Below, piece by piece: positions 1-6,141 of a DNA stretch of 7,512 bases. The notes under the pieces are model-generated. The model did not search any database, was not told the origin of the DNA, and saw only the letters and a list, made by a program, of their open reading frames with translations. The stretch is from positions 1 through 7,512 of the forward strand of contig CAJPLU010000034.1 in the NCBI GenBank assembly GCA_905371595.1. The letters run 5' to 3'. Both the position numbers and the translations under genes were made by a program. Source of the DNA: Candidatus Saccharimonadota bacterium. GTDB lineage: Bacteria; Patescibacteriota; Saccharimonadia; Saccharimonadales; Saccharimonadaceae. How positions within the stretch are numbered: the first letter of the stretch is position 1; every line of letters begins with the position of its first letter.

Positions 1-1118
1 GTGCGGGCGTGGCGTTCAAGTTGGTGCAGGCGCTGCAGACTGAACTAGATGGTTTGTCTGATGGCTATGAAAAATGGCTGCTCGATTTGGTGGCGCTGGG
101 GACGGTCTGCGATATCGTGACGCTGGCGGATGAAAATCGGGCGAATGTCTATTGGGGCTTAGAAGTGTTGAAAAAACAACAACGACCAGGATTGAAGGCC
201 TTGATGGCGGTGGCGGGTGTCGAGCCGGGGCAGGTTAATGCCAGGCATCTGGGGTTCGGTCTGGGGCCGCGGATGAATGCAGCGGGCCGGCTGGAGACGG
301 CACAGCACGCGCTGGATATGCTGGTAGCGCGTGACGGCTTGGCGGCACTGGAAGCGAGCGAAAAGTTGGAGGAGTTAAATGCTAAGCGGCGCGGTATTCA
401 GGATGCGATTTTTGAAGAAGCCTGTCAGCAAGCCGAGGAATTGGCGAATGATCGGGTGCTGGTAGTCAGTAGCGACGGCTGGAATCACGGCGTTATCGGC
501 ATTGTGGCGTCAAAACTGGTGGAAAAATATAAAAAGCCGGTGTTTATCATTGGCGAGCGCGGCGAGGAAGCAACAGGTTCGGCGCGCAGTTTTGGTGATT
601 TTTCGGCGGCCGATGCCGTGCGGGCGGCGGACGACATTATCATCAAAGGCGGCGGGCACGGAGCGGCGGCGGGCGTGACGCTGGCGACTGAAAAAATTGG
701 TGATTTTCGTCGTCGCGTGAATGAGTTTTATGATTCGCTGCAACTAGCAAATCAAGAGCGATATTTGCTGCCGCGGGCTGATGTGGAGATTGATGATTTT
801 TCAGAAATTGATGAGGAGTTAGTGGCAAATTTGGCGAAAATGGAGCCATTTGGTAATGGTAATCCCGAGCCAGTGCTAAAAATTGCCAGGGCATCAGTTT
901 TGAGCATGCGACGAATGGGCGCGGATGGGCAACACGTTAAATTAGCGCTGCGTGATAAAAATGGTAAAGTGTTGCAGATGCTGGCATTCAACGCGCCAGA
1001 GGAATTCTTCCGTGAACCAGGTGATGAGGTGGCGGCGTGGTTCCAGCCAACCATTAATGAATGGCAGGGAGTGCGGACGGTTGAGGGACGGCTGCTGCAT
1101 ATTATTTTGCTGGATTGA
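1..1118 (+). CDS. recJ: Single-stranded-DNA-specific 5'-3' exonuclease RecJ, C-terminal part (5' end outside window)
   Basis: RecJ degrades single-stranded DNA 5' to 3' in recombination and repair in the cytoplasm. The first full codon is at base 3 (reading A-G-V-A-F-K-L) and the frame is open to the left edge, so the GTG at 9 is an internal valine and not a start. About 371 residues remain of a family that is usually 550-600. Counting from that valine: the end of the DHH domain with ALGTVCDIV (30-37) followed by DENR (41-44), and GPRMNAAGR (86-94). The DHHA1 domain shows GWNHGVIGIVASKL (157-170), GSARS (190-194) and GGGHGAAAG (214-222). The OB-fold carries EPFGNGNPEPV (279-289). The N-terminal DHH motifs lie upstream and cannot be checked. 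The gene ends with TGA and is separated by 71 bases from the next gene, which has its own promoter. Seen: motifs. Family knowledge: activity. Identity is very secure. Confidence 0.96.
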   Translation, partial: AGVAFKLVQALQTELDGLSDGYEKWLLDLVALGTVCDIVTLADENRANVYWGLEVLKKQQRPGLKALMAVAGVEPGQVNARHLGFGLGPRMNAAGRLETAQHALDMLVARDGLAALEASEKLEELNAKRRGIQDAIFEEACQQAEELANDRVLVVSSDGWNHGVIGIVASKLVEKYKKPVFIIGERGEEATGSARSFGDFSAADAVRAADDIIIKGGGHGAAAGVTLATEKIGDFRRRVNEFYDSLQLANQERYLLPRADVEIDDFSEIDEELVANLAKMEPFGNGNPEPVLKIARASVLSMRRMGADGQHVKLALRDKNGKVLQMLAFNAPEEFFREPGDEVAAWFQPTINEWQGVRTVEGRLLHIILLD

Positions 1119-1150
1119 TACTTGGCTGGGTAAAATTTTGCTTGTCTGCT

Positions 1151-1179
1151 TTGCAAAAGTATTCCTCATCTGATATAAT
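1151..1179 (+). promoter_or_regulatory. Extended -10 promoter of rpsU, probably giving a leaderless mRNA
   Basis: TTGCAA at 1151-1156, a 17-base spacer, then TATAAT at 1174-1179 preceded by TG at 1171-1172 (extended -10). The -10 ends 10 bases before the rpsU ATG at 1190, so transcription would start about 3-5 bases before the start codon, leaving no room for a ribosome binding site; none is seen. This is the strongest promoter match in the window. Confidence 0.8.
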
Positions 1180-1189
1180 GCATAACGAT

Positions 1190-1405
1190 ATGGTACGAGT
1201 TACACGTAAAGACGAGAAAGAGGCGAATGAAAACGTTCTTCGCCGTTTTAACCGCCGGCTTTTGCAAAGCGGCGTGATGCAGAAAGCCAGAGCGTCAATG
1301 CGCTTTGAAAAACCGATTAGCAAAACAGTACGGCGCAGCAGGGCAATTGTTCGCCGTATGCGCAAGGCGGAAAAGACGCAGAAGTTGCGTTTGGGAGTTC
1401 GCTAG
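1190..1405 (+). CDS. rpsU: 30S ribosomal protein S21
   Basis: A 71-residue, very basic protein of the small ribosomal subunit (S21/bS21 family, usual length about 58-75). It begins MVRVTRKDEKEANENVLRRF, matching the family's N-terminal pattern in which a short beta segment is followed by an acidic-basic helix and FNRRLLQSGVM; the C-terminal half is an arginine/lysine-rich helix (KTVRRSRAIVRRMRKAEK) that contacts rRNA. The open frame extends upstream to 1115, but those extra 25 residues do not resemble S21 and would cross the promoter, so the ATG at 1190 is chosen. No Shine-Dalgarno precedes it, in keeping with a leaderless transcript. yqeY follows after 3 bases, an rpsU-yqeY pairing also common in other bacteria, so they are probably co-transcribed and translationally coupled. 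Confidence 0.95.
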   Translation: MVRVTRKDEKEANENVLRRFNRRLLQSGVMQKARASMRFEKPISKTVRRSRAIVRRMRKAEKTQKLRLGVR

Positions 1406-1408
1406 CTA

Positions 1409-1861
1409 ATGGCGCTGAAGGCGCGAATTAAAGATGAAATGAAAGCCGCTTTACTTAGCGGCGATCGTTTTGTTGGCGAGACGCTGCGTAATCTGACGGC
1501 AGCAATTCTGGATGAAGAGGTTAAGCTAGGCAAGCGCGATGAAGGCTTGAGCGATGAAGAAATCGAAAAAGTCGTTGCCCGCGAAGTCAAAAAACGCAAC
1601 GAATCGGCTAAAATCTACCGCGATAACAACCGTCCAGATTTGGCCGAACCAGAAGAGCGGGAAATTGAGATTCTGCAGGCATATTTGCCGAAACAGCTAG
1701 ATGAAACTGAACTGGCGGCGATTATCGAGACGAAAATAGCCGAACTTGGCGTAACTGGGCCGCAGGTAATGGGCCAGGTTATTGGCGCAGTTAAAAAGCA
1801 AGTTGGCAACGCGGCGGATGGTGCGGCGATTGCTCGTATTGTAAAACAAAAGTTGAATTAA
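1409..1861 (+). CDS. yqeY: GatB/YqeY domain protein
   Basis: A 150-residue protein matching the YqeY family in full length (usually about 148). This family resembles the C-terminal tail domain of GatB, the subunit that positions misacylated tRNA in Asp/Glu-tRNA amidotransferase. The role of free-standing YqeY is not settled; tRNA binding is an inference from the homology. Visible features: the N-terminal helical bundle with ETLRNLTAAI (24-33), KKRNESAKIY (61-70), the hallmark EREIEILQAYLPKQL (83-97), and the C-terminal small domain with MGQVIGAVKK (121-130), a GNAADGAAIARIVKQKL segment (133-149). The start is the ATG 3 bases after the rpsU stop; GGGAG at 1393-1397, inside rpsU, is a rather distant (11 base) ribosome binding site. 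The kinase gene follows after 15 bases, apparently in one operon. Confidence 0.94.
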   Translation: MALKARIKDEMKAALLSGDRFVGETLRNLTAAILDEEVKLGKRDEGLSDEEIEKVVAREVKKRNESAKIYRDNNRPDLAEPEEREIEILQAYLPKQLDETELAAIIETKIAELGVTGPQVMGQVIGAVKKQVGNAADGAAIARIVKQKLN

Positions 1862-1876
1862 CAGAAAGAAGGTATC

Positions 1877-2422
1877 ATGATTGTATTTTTTGGCCCGGCT
1901 GGCGCAGGTAAAAGTGTCCAAGGGCAAATGCTGGCAGCGCGTAATGGCTGGCGCTGGTTGAGCGCGGGCCAGCTGCTGCGCGACACGCGCGATCCCGAGC
2001 TATTTGCGCAGATGCGGACTGGCGGCTTGGTTGATCCAGAAAAGGTGAATAAACTAATCGGTGAAGCGTTAGACCGAGCCAAAGATATTGATCGCGTGGT
2101 GCTAGACGGTTATCCGCGGCAATTAGCACAAGCAAAATGGTTGATTGAGCATCGTCCTGAGCATGGACGGGACGTTGCGCTGGTGATTGTCTTGGAGGTG
2201 CCGCGTGCTGAGTTGCTGCATCGCCTGAAGGTACGCGGCCGTATCGACGATACGCCCGAGGTAATTGATGAGCGCTTACGGATTTATCGGCACGAGATGT
2301 ATCCAGTTCTTGATTATTTGACAGAGCACGGAGTTAATATCGCGCATCTGGACGGAACAGGTACGGTTGGGCAGGTTCACGATCGTATCATGGAGGAATT
2401 GCAGGCGTGCAGGATCGTTTAA
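1877..2422 (+). CDS. adk: Adenylate kinase-type nucleoside monophosphate kinase, nearly LID-less
   Basis: A 181-residue P-loop kinase that transfers phosphate from ATP to a nucleoside monophosphate in the cytoplasm. Seen: P-loop GPAGAGKS (6-13), NMP-binding SAGQLLRD (29-36) with the conserved Arg35, GG-V at 49-52, LDGYPRQLAQ (76-85) with Arg81 and Gln85, and RGRIDD (120-125) followed by Arg133. The LID between the last arginines, about 30 residues with a zinc or bonding site in long bacterial Adk and about 11 in short forms, is almost absent, leaving only RG-RIDD. SAG replaces the STG typical of AMP-specific enzymes; SAG is typical of UMP/CMP kinases, while Gln85 is as in adenylate kinases, so substrate choice is uncertain. 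It starts at ATG 1877 with GAAGG 4 bases upstream. Its 3' end overlaps map by 16 bases; the adk-map order is that of the spc operon. Family certain, substrate less so. Confidence 0.86.
   Translation: MIVFFGPAGAGKSVQGQMLAARNGWRWLSAGQLLRDTRDPELFAQMRTGGLVDPEKVNKLIGEALDRAKDIDRVVLDGYPRQLAQAKWLIEHRPEHGRDVALVIVLEVPRAELLHRLKVRGRIDDTPEVIDERLRIYRHEMYPVLDYLTEHGVNIAHLDGTGTVGQVHDRIMEELQACRIV
2392..2396 (+). promoter_or_regulatory. Ribosome binding site fixing the GTG start of map
   Basis: GGAGG lies inside the end of adk, 10 bases before the GTG at 2407. It supports this GTG as the map start and hence the 16-base overlap with adk. The next in-frame ATG (codon 18, at 2458) would cut into the N-terminal region. 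Confidence 0.7.
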
Positions 2423-3177
2423 TCACTGGCGAGAAAACTCCCGAGCAAATTCAGGCTATGCGCGATGGCGGCAAGAAGTTAGCGCAGATTTTCCAAGACA
2501 TTCGCGATTATATTCATGCTGGCATGAGCGAAAAAGATATTGATGCGTTCGTTGACGGCAAGATAAAAGAATATGGCGCTTCGGCGACTTACAAAACAGA
2601 TGAGGTTAACTTCCCGGGGGTTATTTGTATCAGCACTAACGACGAAATCGTGCATAGCCCGGCGAGCGACTATATCTTTCAAAAGGGCGATGTGGTGAGT
2701 TTTGACTTGGTGATTACTTATAAAGATATGAAGACGGATAGCGCTTTCACGATGGTGGTTGACGATAAGCCGAAAGGCGCAGTCAAACACCTGTTAACGA
2801 CCACCGAGAGAAGTTTGTATGCCGGGATTGATGCGATTAAAGGCGATGTTCGTACTGGCGACATCGCAGCTGCGATTGAAAAAGTTTTGAAAGATGGCAA
2901 ATTAGGAATTATCCGCGAATTGGTTGGGCATGGTGTCGGTTTGAAAATGCATATGCCGCCAGATGTGCCGAACTACGGCCGCAAACACACTGGCGTACTG
3001 TTACACCCGGGCGATACGATTGCTATCGAACCGATGGCGACGCTGGGCGGCGAGAAAATTGTTACTGATAAAGATGACGGTTGGACGATTCGTACGCGCG
3101 ATGGTAGTTTGGCTGCACACTTTGAACACACAGTTTTGATTACCGAAAACGGCGCTGAAATTATTACACAGTTGTAA
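2407..3177 (+). CDS. map: Methionine aminopeptidase, type I
   Basis: A 256-residue pita-bread metallopeptidase that removes the initiator methionine from new proteins. All catalytic residues are visible: His83 (in DEIVHSP), metal ligands Asp100 and Asp111 separated by the usual 11 positions, His175 in GHGVGLKMH with His182, Glu208 in AIEPM, and Glu240 in HFEHTVLIT. Length agrees with bacterial type I enzymes (about 250-265), and there is no N-terminal zinc-finger extension. The GTG start at 2407 is supported by GGAGG at 2392-2396 and overlaps the end of the kinase gene, suggesting coupled translation. The final Leu codon and stop (TTG TAA) also form a possible -35 element for ftsA. Adk-Map adjacency is typical of the spc ribosomal operon; here the pair is outside it, between translation genes and the division genes. 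Assignment is firm. Confidence 0.96.
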   Translation: MQDRLITGEKTPEQIQAMRDGGKKLAQIFQDIRDYIHAGMSEKDIDAFVDGKIKEYGASATYKTDEVNFPGVICISTNDEIVHSPASDYIFQKGDVVSFDLVITYKDMKTDSAFTMVVDDKPKGAVKHLLTTTERSLYAGIDAIKGDVRTGDIAAAIEKVLKDGKLGIIRELVGHGVGLKMHMPPDVPNYGRKHTGVLLHPGDTIAIEPMATLGGEKIVTDKDDGWTIRTRDGSLAAHFEHTVLITENGAEIITQL

Positions 3178-3202
3178 ATAACTATACGGGTTATGCTATA
3201 AT
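3172..3202 (+). promoter_or_regulatory. Extended -10 promoter of ftsA, predicted leaderless
   Basis: TATAAT at 3197-3202 with TG at 3194-3195 forms a perfect extended -10. The best -35 candidate, TTGTAA at 3172-3177, is made of the last codon and stop of map, with a long 19-base spacer. Only 8 bases separate the -10 from the ftsA ATG at 3211, so transcription should begin about at the start codon. No Shine-Dalgarno is present. Confidence 0.75.
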
Positions 3203-3210
3203 ATCCCTAT

Positions 3211-4437
3211 ATGCAAGAACAATCTCGATATGCAGTTGGTATAGATGTCGGAACTACGATGATTCGGTGCGTGGTTGGGCATGTAGATACGACGACTGGC
3301 ACGCCGACAATCGTTGGCGTTGGCGAATACCCGAACAGCGGTATGCGCAAAGGCTCGGTCTCGAACCTGAACGGACCGTCCGAGGCGATTGATAAGGCTT
3401 TGGGTGATGCTGAGCGAATGAGCGGCTACCAAGTTAATGATGCGACTGTTAGTATAAATGGTTCGCACATTATGAGTACGCGTACTGACGGTATGATTGC
3501 CGTTGGTATGGCTGACCACGAAGTTAACGAAGATGATCTTTATCGTATAGAAGATGTTGCAACGACTGGCAAAGTACCAGCTAACCGCAAAATATTGAAG
3601 GTCGTACCGTTTAGCTACACGATTGACGGGCAGGGCGGAGTTAAGAACCCGCTAGGCATGACGGGCACGCGCCTCGAGATCAGCGCTAATGTGGTGTCGG
3701 CAATGGCACCGTATGTAGTAAATCTCGAAAAGGCGGTTGAGGGCGCTACTGTGCGGCCGAATGACGTGGTGCCGTCGGTGATGGCAGCGGCTAAGGCTGT
3801 ACTAGACGATTCTCAGATGGAAAATGGCGTGGCGGTGATCGATCTCGGCGGGGCGACTACTGGCGTAGCAATCTATGAAGAGGGTGATCTGCAATATATT
3901 GGCGTGGTACCGTATGGCGGCATTAATATAACGAACGACTTGGCGATTGGACTGAAAATTGATCCAGAAATAGCTGAAGAAGTAAAGCTAAAACATGCAT
4001 CGGCTACTAACCGCAACAAATCTAGCAAAGTTTCGATTAAACATGATGGCGAGAGTCTAGAATTTGATATTGCCGATATTGATGAAATTGTTGAGGCGCG
4101 GTTAGAAGAGATTTTTGAAGCGGTCAACAAAGAATTGAAGAAAGCTGGTCGTGCCGGACGCCTGCCGAGCGGTGCTGTCCTAACGGGCGGGACGGCTAAC
4201 ATGAAAGGTATCGTTGAATTTGCCAAAGCCCAGCTCGGCGTAGCTGTTCGTAAAGGTAAAGCTAAGGGTTATGGCGGCGTAGTCGATAATGTTGATAAAC
4301 CTGAATTTGCGGCGGCAATTGGCTTAATGCTGGTTGATATTAATCCTGACGGCTATCATAGTGCTGCGGTTGATTCTAGCAAGTCGGGCAGTAAAGGCGG
4401 GCTTTTCCGTTCGCTATTTAACAGGTTTCGGCCATAG
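3211..4437 (+). CDS. ftsA: Cell division protein FtsA (actin-like membrane tether of the Z ring)
   Basis: A 408-residue actin-fold ATPase that attaches FtsZ filaments to the inner face of the membrane and recruits later division proteins. Seen: phosphate-1 loop GIDVGTT (10-16), phosphate-2 loop VIDLGGATTGVAIY (209-222), and adenosine motif GAVLTGGTANMKGI (321-334). The SHS2/1C subdomain lies at about 82-165, with SINGSHIMS at 81-89 and TGTRLEISANVV at 151-162. After a flexible Ser/Gly-rich linker (about 384-396) the protein ends in GGLFRSLFNRFRP, a typical amphipathic membrane-targeting helix. Length is normal for FtsA (about 400-440). The ATG at 3211 has no ribosome binding site and sits 8 bases after a TATAAT box. 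ftsZ follows after 48 bases, the classic ftsA-ftsZ order, though no other dcw-cluster gene (mur, ftsQ, ftsW) is present in this window. Confidence 0.96.
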   Translation: MQEQSRYAVGIDVGTTMIRCVVGHVDTTTGTPTIVGVGEYPNSGMRKGSVSNLNGPSEAIDKALGDAERMSGYQVNDATVSINGSHIMSTRTDGMIAVGMADHEVNEDDLYRIEDVATTGKVPANRKILKVVPFSYTIDGQGGVKNPLGMTGTRLEISANVVSAMAPYVVNLEKAVEGATVRPNDVVPSVMAAAKAVLDDSQMENGVAVIDLGGATTGVAIYEEGDLQYIGVVPYGGINITNDLAIGLKIDPEIAEEVKLKHASATNRNKSSKVSIKHDGESLEFDIADIDEIVEARLEEIFEAVNKELKKAGRAGRLPSGAVLTGGTANMKGIVEFAKAQLGVAVRKGKAKGYGGVVDNVDKPEFAAAIGLMLVDINPDGYHSAAVDSSKSGSKGGLFRSLFNRFRP

Positions 4438-4447
4438 GTGATATACT
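4418..4447 (+). promoter_or_regulatory. Separate ftsZ promoter overlapping the end of ftsA
   Basis: TTAACA at 4418-4423, an 18-base spacer, and TATACT at 4442-4447 with TG at 4439-4440 (extended -10). The ftsA stop codon lies in the spacer. Predicted transcription start is near 4454, giving a leader of about 30 bases that contains the ftsZ Shine-Dalgarno. It would let FtsZ be made in excess over FtsA, as is usual in bacteria. Confidence 0.65.
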
Positions 4448-4474
4448 AGAAATAAGATCCAGAGAATAAGGGGT

Positions 4475-4480
4475 AAGGAG
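4475..4480 (+). promoter_or_regulatory. Strong ribosome binding site of ftsZ
   Basis: AAGGAG, 5 bases before the ATG at 4486. It is one of the best Shine-Dalgarno matches in the window, and contrasts with ftsA and rpsU, which have none. Confidence 0.8.
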
Positions 4481-4485
4481 TTGTA

Positions 4486-5688
4486 ATGCCAGAGGTAAAA
4501 CCGAGCGAAATCCAAACATTCGCAAGCATCAAAGTCGTTGGCGTCGGCGGCGCCGGCGGTTCGGCGGTTAACCGTATGAAAGACGCGGGGCTAAATGGCG
4601 TCCAGTTTATAGCTATGAATACAGACGCGCAGGCTTTGCATAATTCAAAAGCCGATGTCAAAATTCACTTGGGCCATAATACAACGAATGGTTTGGGAGC
4701 TGGTGCCGATCCAGCCGTTGGTGAAGCAGCAGCCCGCGAGTCGATTGATGAAATTCGCGAATCGCTAGAGGGAGCCGATATGGTGTTTGTGACGATTGGT
4801 GCTGGTGGTGGAACTGGCTCGGGAGCGGGTCATGTGGTAGCTGAAGTAGCGCGCGATCTCGGTATTTTGACTGTTGGCGTGGCTACCAAGCCGTTTAGCT
4901 TTGAAGGCGAAAAGCGCCGGGCTAATGCCGAATGGGCAATCGCTCAGTTGGGCCGGCAAGTCGATACGCTAATTTCTATCCCAAACGACCGGCTACTGCA
5001 AACGATTGATCGGCGGACACCGCTGCTTGAGACGTTTAAAATTGCTGACGATGTACTGCGCCAAGGTGTACAAGGTATTTCTGAGCTGATTACCGAGCAT
5101 GGTTTGATTAACCTTGATTTCGCTGATGTCAAAGCCATCATGAGTAATGCTGGATCGGCGTTAATGGGTATCGGCCGGGCTAGCGGTGAAGGCCGGGCAG
5201 CACAGGCGGCGCAGCAGGCAATTGAGTCGCCACTGATTGAGGTGTCGATTGATGGGGCCAAGGGTGTACTCTTTAACGTTACTGGCGGTTACGATATGAG
5301 TATGGCCGAAATTCAAGAGGCGGCTGAGATTATCACGAGTGCCGTTAGCCCAGATGCTAATATTATCTTCGGTGCTACATTGAAGCCAGAATTAGAAGAC
5401 GAGTTAATTATCACCGTGATTGCGACTGGCTTTGATAATGCGTACTATCAGCAGCAGGCAGAGGAATTGACGGCGCCAGTAGAACAAGCGCCGGCTGTTC
5501 AAACGCAATCAATTAGCGAAGCTGTCGATGACATTGATATGGACTTGTCGCATCAGTCGGCAGCAGCACAATTTGCTAGTGAAGATACTACAGACATATG
5601 GGGTAGCTCGGTTGATGAGGATGATGAAGACGATACGCCAGCCTTTTTGCGGCGTCGCCGGAAAAATAAGCAAAACGACGAGGATTAG
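4486..5688 (+). CDS. ftsZ: Cell division protein FtsZ (tubulin-like GTPase)
   Basis: A 400-residue GTPase that polymerises into the Z ring at the division site. Seen: N-terminal GTP-binding segment IKVVGVGGAGGSAVNRM (15-31), MNTDAQAL (44-51), the signature loop GGGTGSG (107-113), TKPFSFEG (134-141), IPNDRL (165-170), and the catalytic T7 loop NLDFADVKAIM (209-219) with Asp211 and Asp214, which completes the GTPase site of the next subunit. The C-terminal polymerisation domain ends near 318 (IATGFD). An acidic and Gln-rich linker (about 322-382, including SSVDEDDEDD) leads to the conserved peptide DTPAFLRRRRK (383-393), the binding site for FtsA and other partners. The signature has Ser where most FtsZ have Thr. 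A strong AAGGAG and a separate promoter precede it; the next gene begins directly after its stop codon. Confidence 0.97.
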   Translation: MPEVKPSEIQTFASIKVVGVGGAGGSAVNRMKDAGLNGVQFIAMNTDAQALHNSKADVKIHLGHNTTNGLGAGADPAVGEAAARESIDEIRESLEGADMVFVTIGAGGGTGSGAGHVVAEVARDLGILTVGVATKPFSFEGEKRRANAEWAIAQLGRQVDTLISIPNDRLLQTIDRRTPLLETFKIADDVLRQGVQGISELITEHGLINLDFADVKAIMSNAGSALMGIGRASGEGRAAQAAQQAIESPLIEVSIDGAKGVLFNVTGGYDMSMAEIQEAAEIITSAVSPDANIIFGATLKPELEDELIITVIATGFDNAYYQQQAEELTAPVEQAPAVQTQSISEAVDDIDMDLSHQSAAAQFASEDTTDIWGSSVDEDDEDDTPAFLRRRRKNKQNDED

Positions 5689-6141
5689 ATGAAGGGCATC
5701 AAAATCGGCAACAGCCGCGTACTAGAGTCGAGAGAGTCGGCTGACGGTATTACGATTCGCCGCCGCCGCGAAACCCCCGATGGCAAGCGTTTTACGACGT
5801 ATGAGCGAATCGAACGTCCGAATTTGGCAGTTATTAAATCTAGCGGAGCTCGCGAATTGTTTGAGCGGGCAAAGTTAGCTAACTCGATTCGTCGTTCAGT
5901 TGGTAAGTTCTTCAAATCGGAAGTTGAACTGGAGGAAATAATCGATGCCGTGGAAGACCGCGCGCATAGCTTGGGCGAGAGCGAAATTGAGTCTCGTTTG
6001 ATTGGCGAGTTTGTGCTTGATGAGCTAGCGAAACGTAACGAAGTCGCATATGTGCGTTTTGCCAGCGTATTTCAAAAGTTCAAAACTCTAGATGATTTCG
6101 TCAAAATATTAGAGCAGCGCCGCCAGAAAGGGCAGGAGTAA
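5689..6141 (+). CDS. nrdR: NrdR-like ATP-cone protein lacking the zinc ribbon
   Basis: A 150-residue homologue of NrdR, the nucleotide-sensing repressor of ribonucleotide reductase genes. The family order is visible: SRVLESR (9-15), IRRRRE (23-28), GKRFTTYERIE (32-42), ATP-cone VIKSSGARELFERAKL (48-63), RLIGEFVLDELAKRNEVAYV (103-122), and RFASVFQKFKTLDDF (123-137). Length is normal (about 150). All four zinc cysteines are missing: the usual MxCPxC start reads MKGIKIG, and the second pair between RRRE and GKRF is reduced to T-P-D. The whole protein has no cysteine. The frame is intact and uninterrupted, so this looks like true divergence and not a sequencing error. It should still bind ATP/dATP and oligomerise; DNA binding without the ribbon is doubtful or altered. 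The ATG follows the ftsZ stop directly, with GAGG 5 bases before it inside ftsZ, indicating translational coupling. Confidence 0.85.
   Translation: MKGIKIGNSRVLESRESADGITIRRRRETPDGKRFTTYERIERPNLAVIKSSGARELFERAKLANSIRRSVGKFFKSEVELEEIIDAVEDRAHSLGESEIESRLIGEFVLDELAKRNEVAYVRFASVFQKFKTLDDFVKILEQRRQKGQE

Noticed and set aside
9..11. GTG at 9 as the start of a complete gene
   Set aside because: The frame is open to the left edge and reads A-G before it, continuing the RecJ AGVAFKL motif; the DHH motifs are missing, so the gene is cut by the window.
752..1156. Long open frames on the minus strand opposite recJ, and similar ones opposite ftsA and ftsZ
   Set aside because: Their translations show no recognisable family, they lie fully opposite conserved genes, and no promoter or ribosome binding site supports them.
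1136..1158. Possible recJ terminator: TTTTGC and GCAAAA with an 11-base loop
   Set aside because: The stem is A/T-rich and only 6 bp, the loop is long, no T run follows, and it overlaps the rpsU -35 element.
1115..1189. Upstream extension of the rpsU frame overlapping the end of recJ
   Set aside because: The extra residues do not resemble S21 and cover a near-consensus promoter; the S21 match begins exactly at ATG 1190.
5689..5790. Frameshift or sequencing error hiding the NrdR zinc-ribbon cysteines
   Set aside because: The frame is continuous from the coupled ATG, and the residues around both lost CxxC sites (SRVLESR, IRRRRE, GKRFTTYE) align in the same frame, so single-base errors would not remove all four cysteines.
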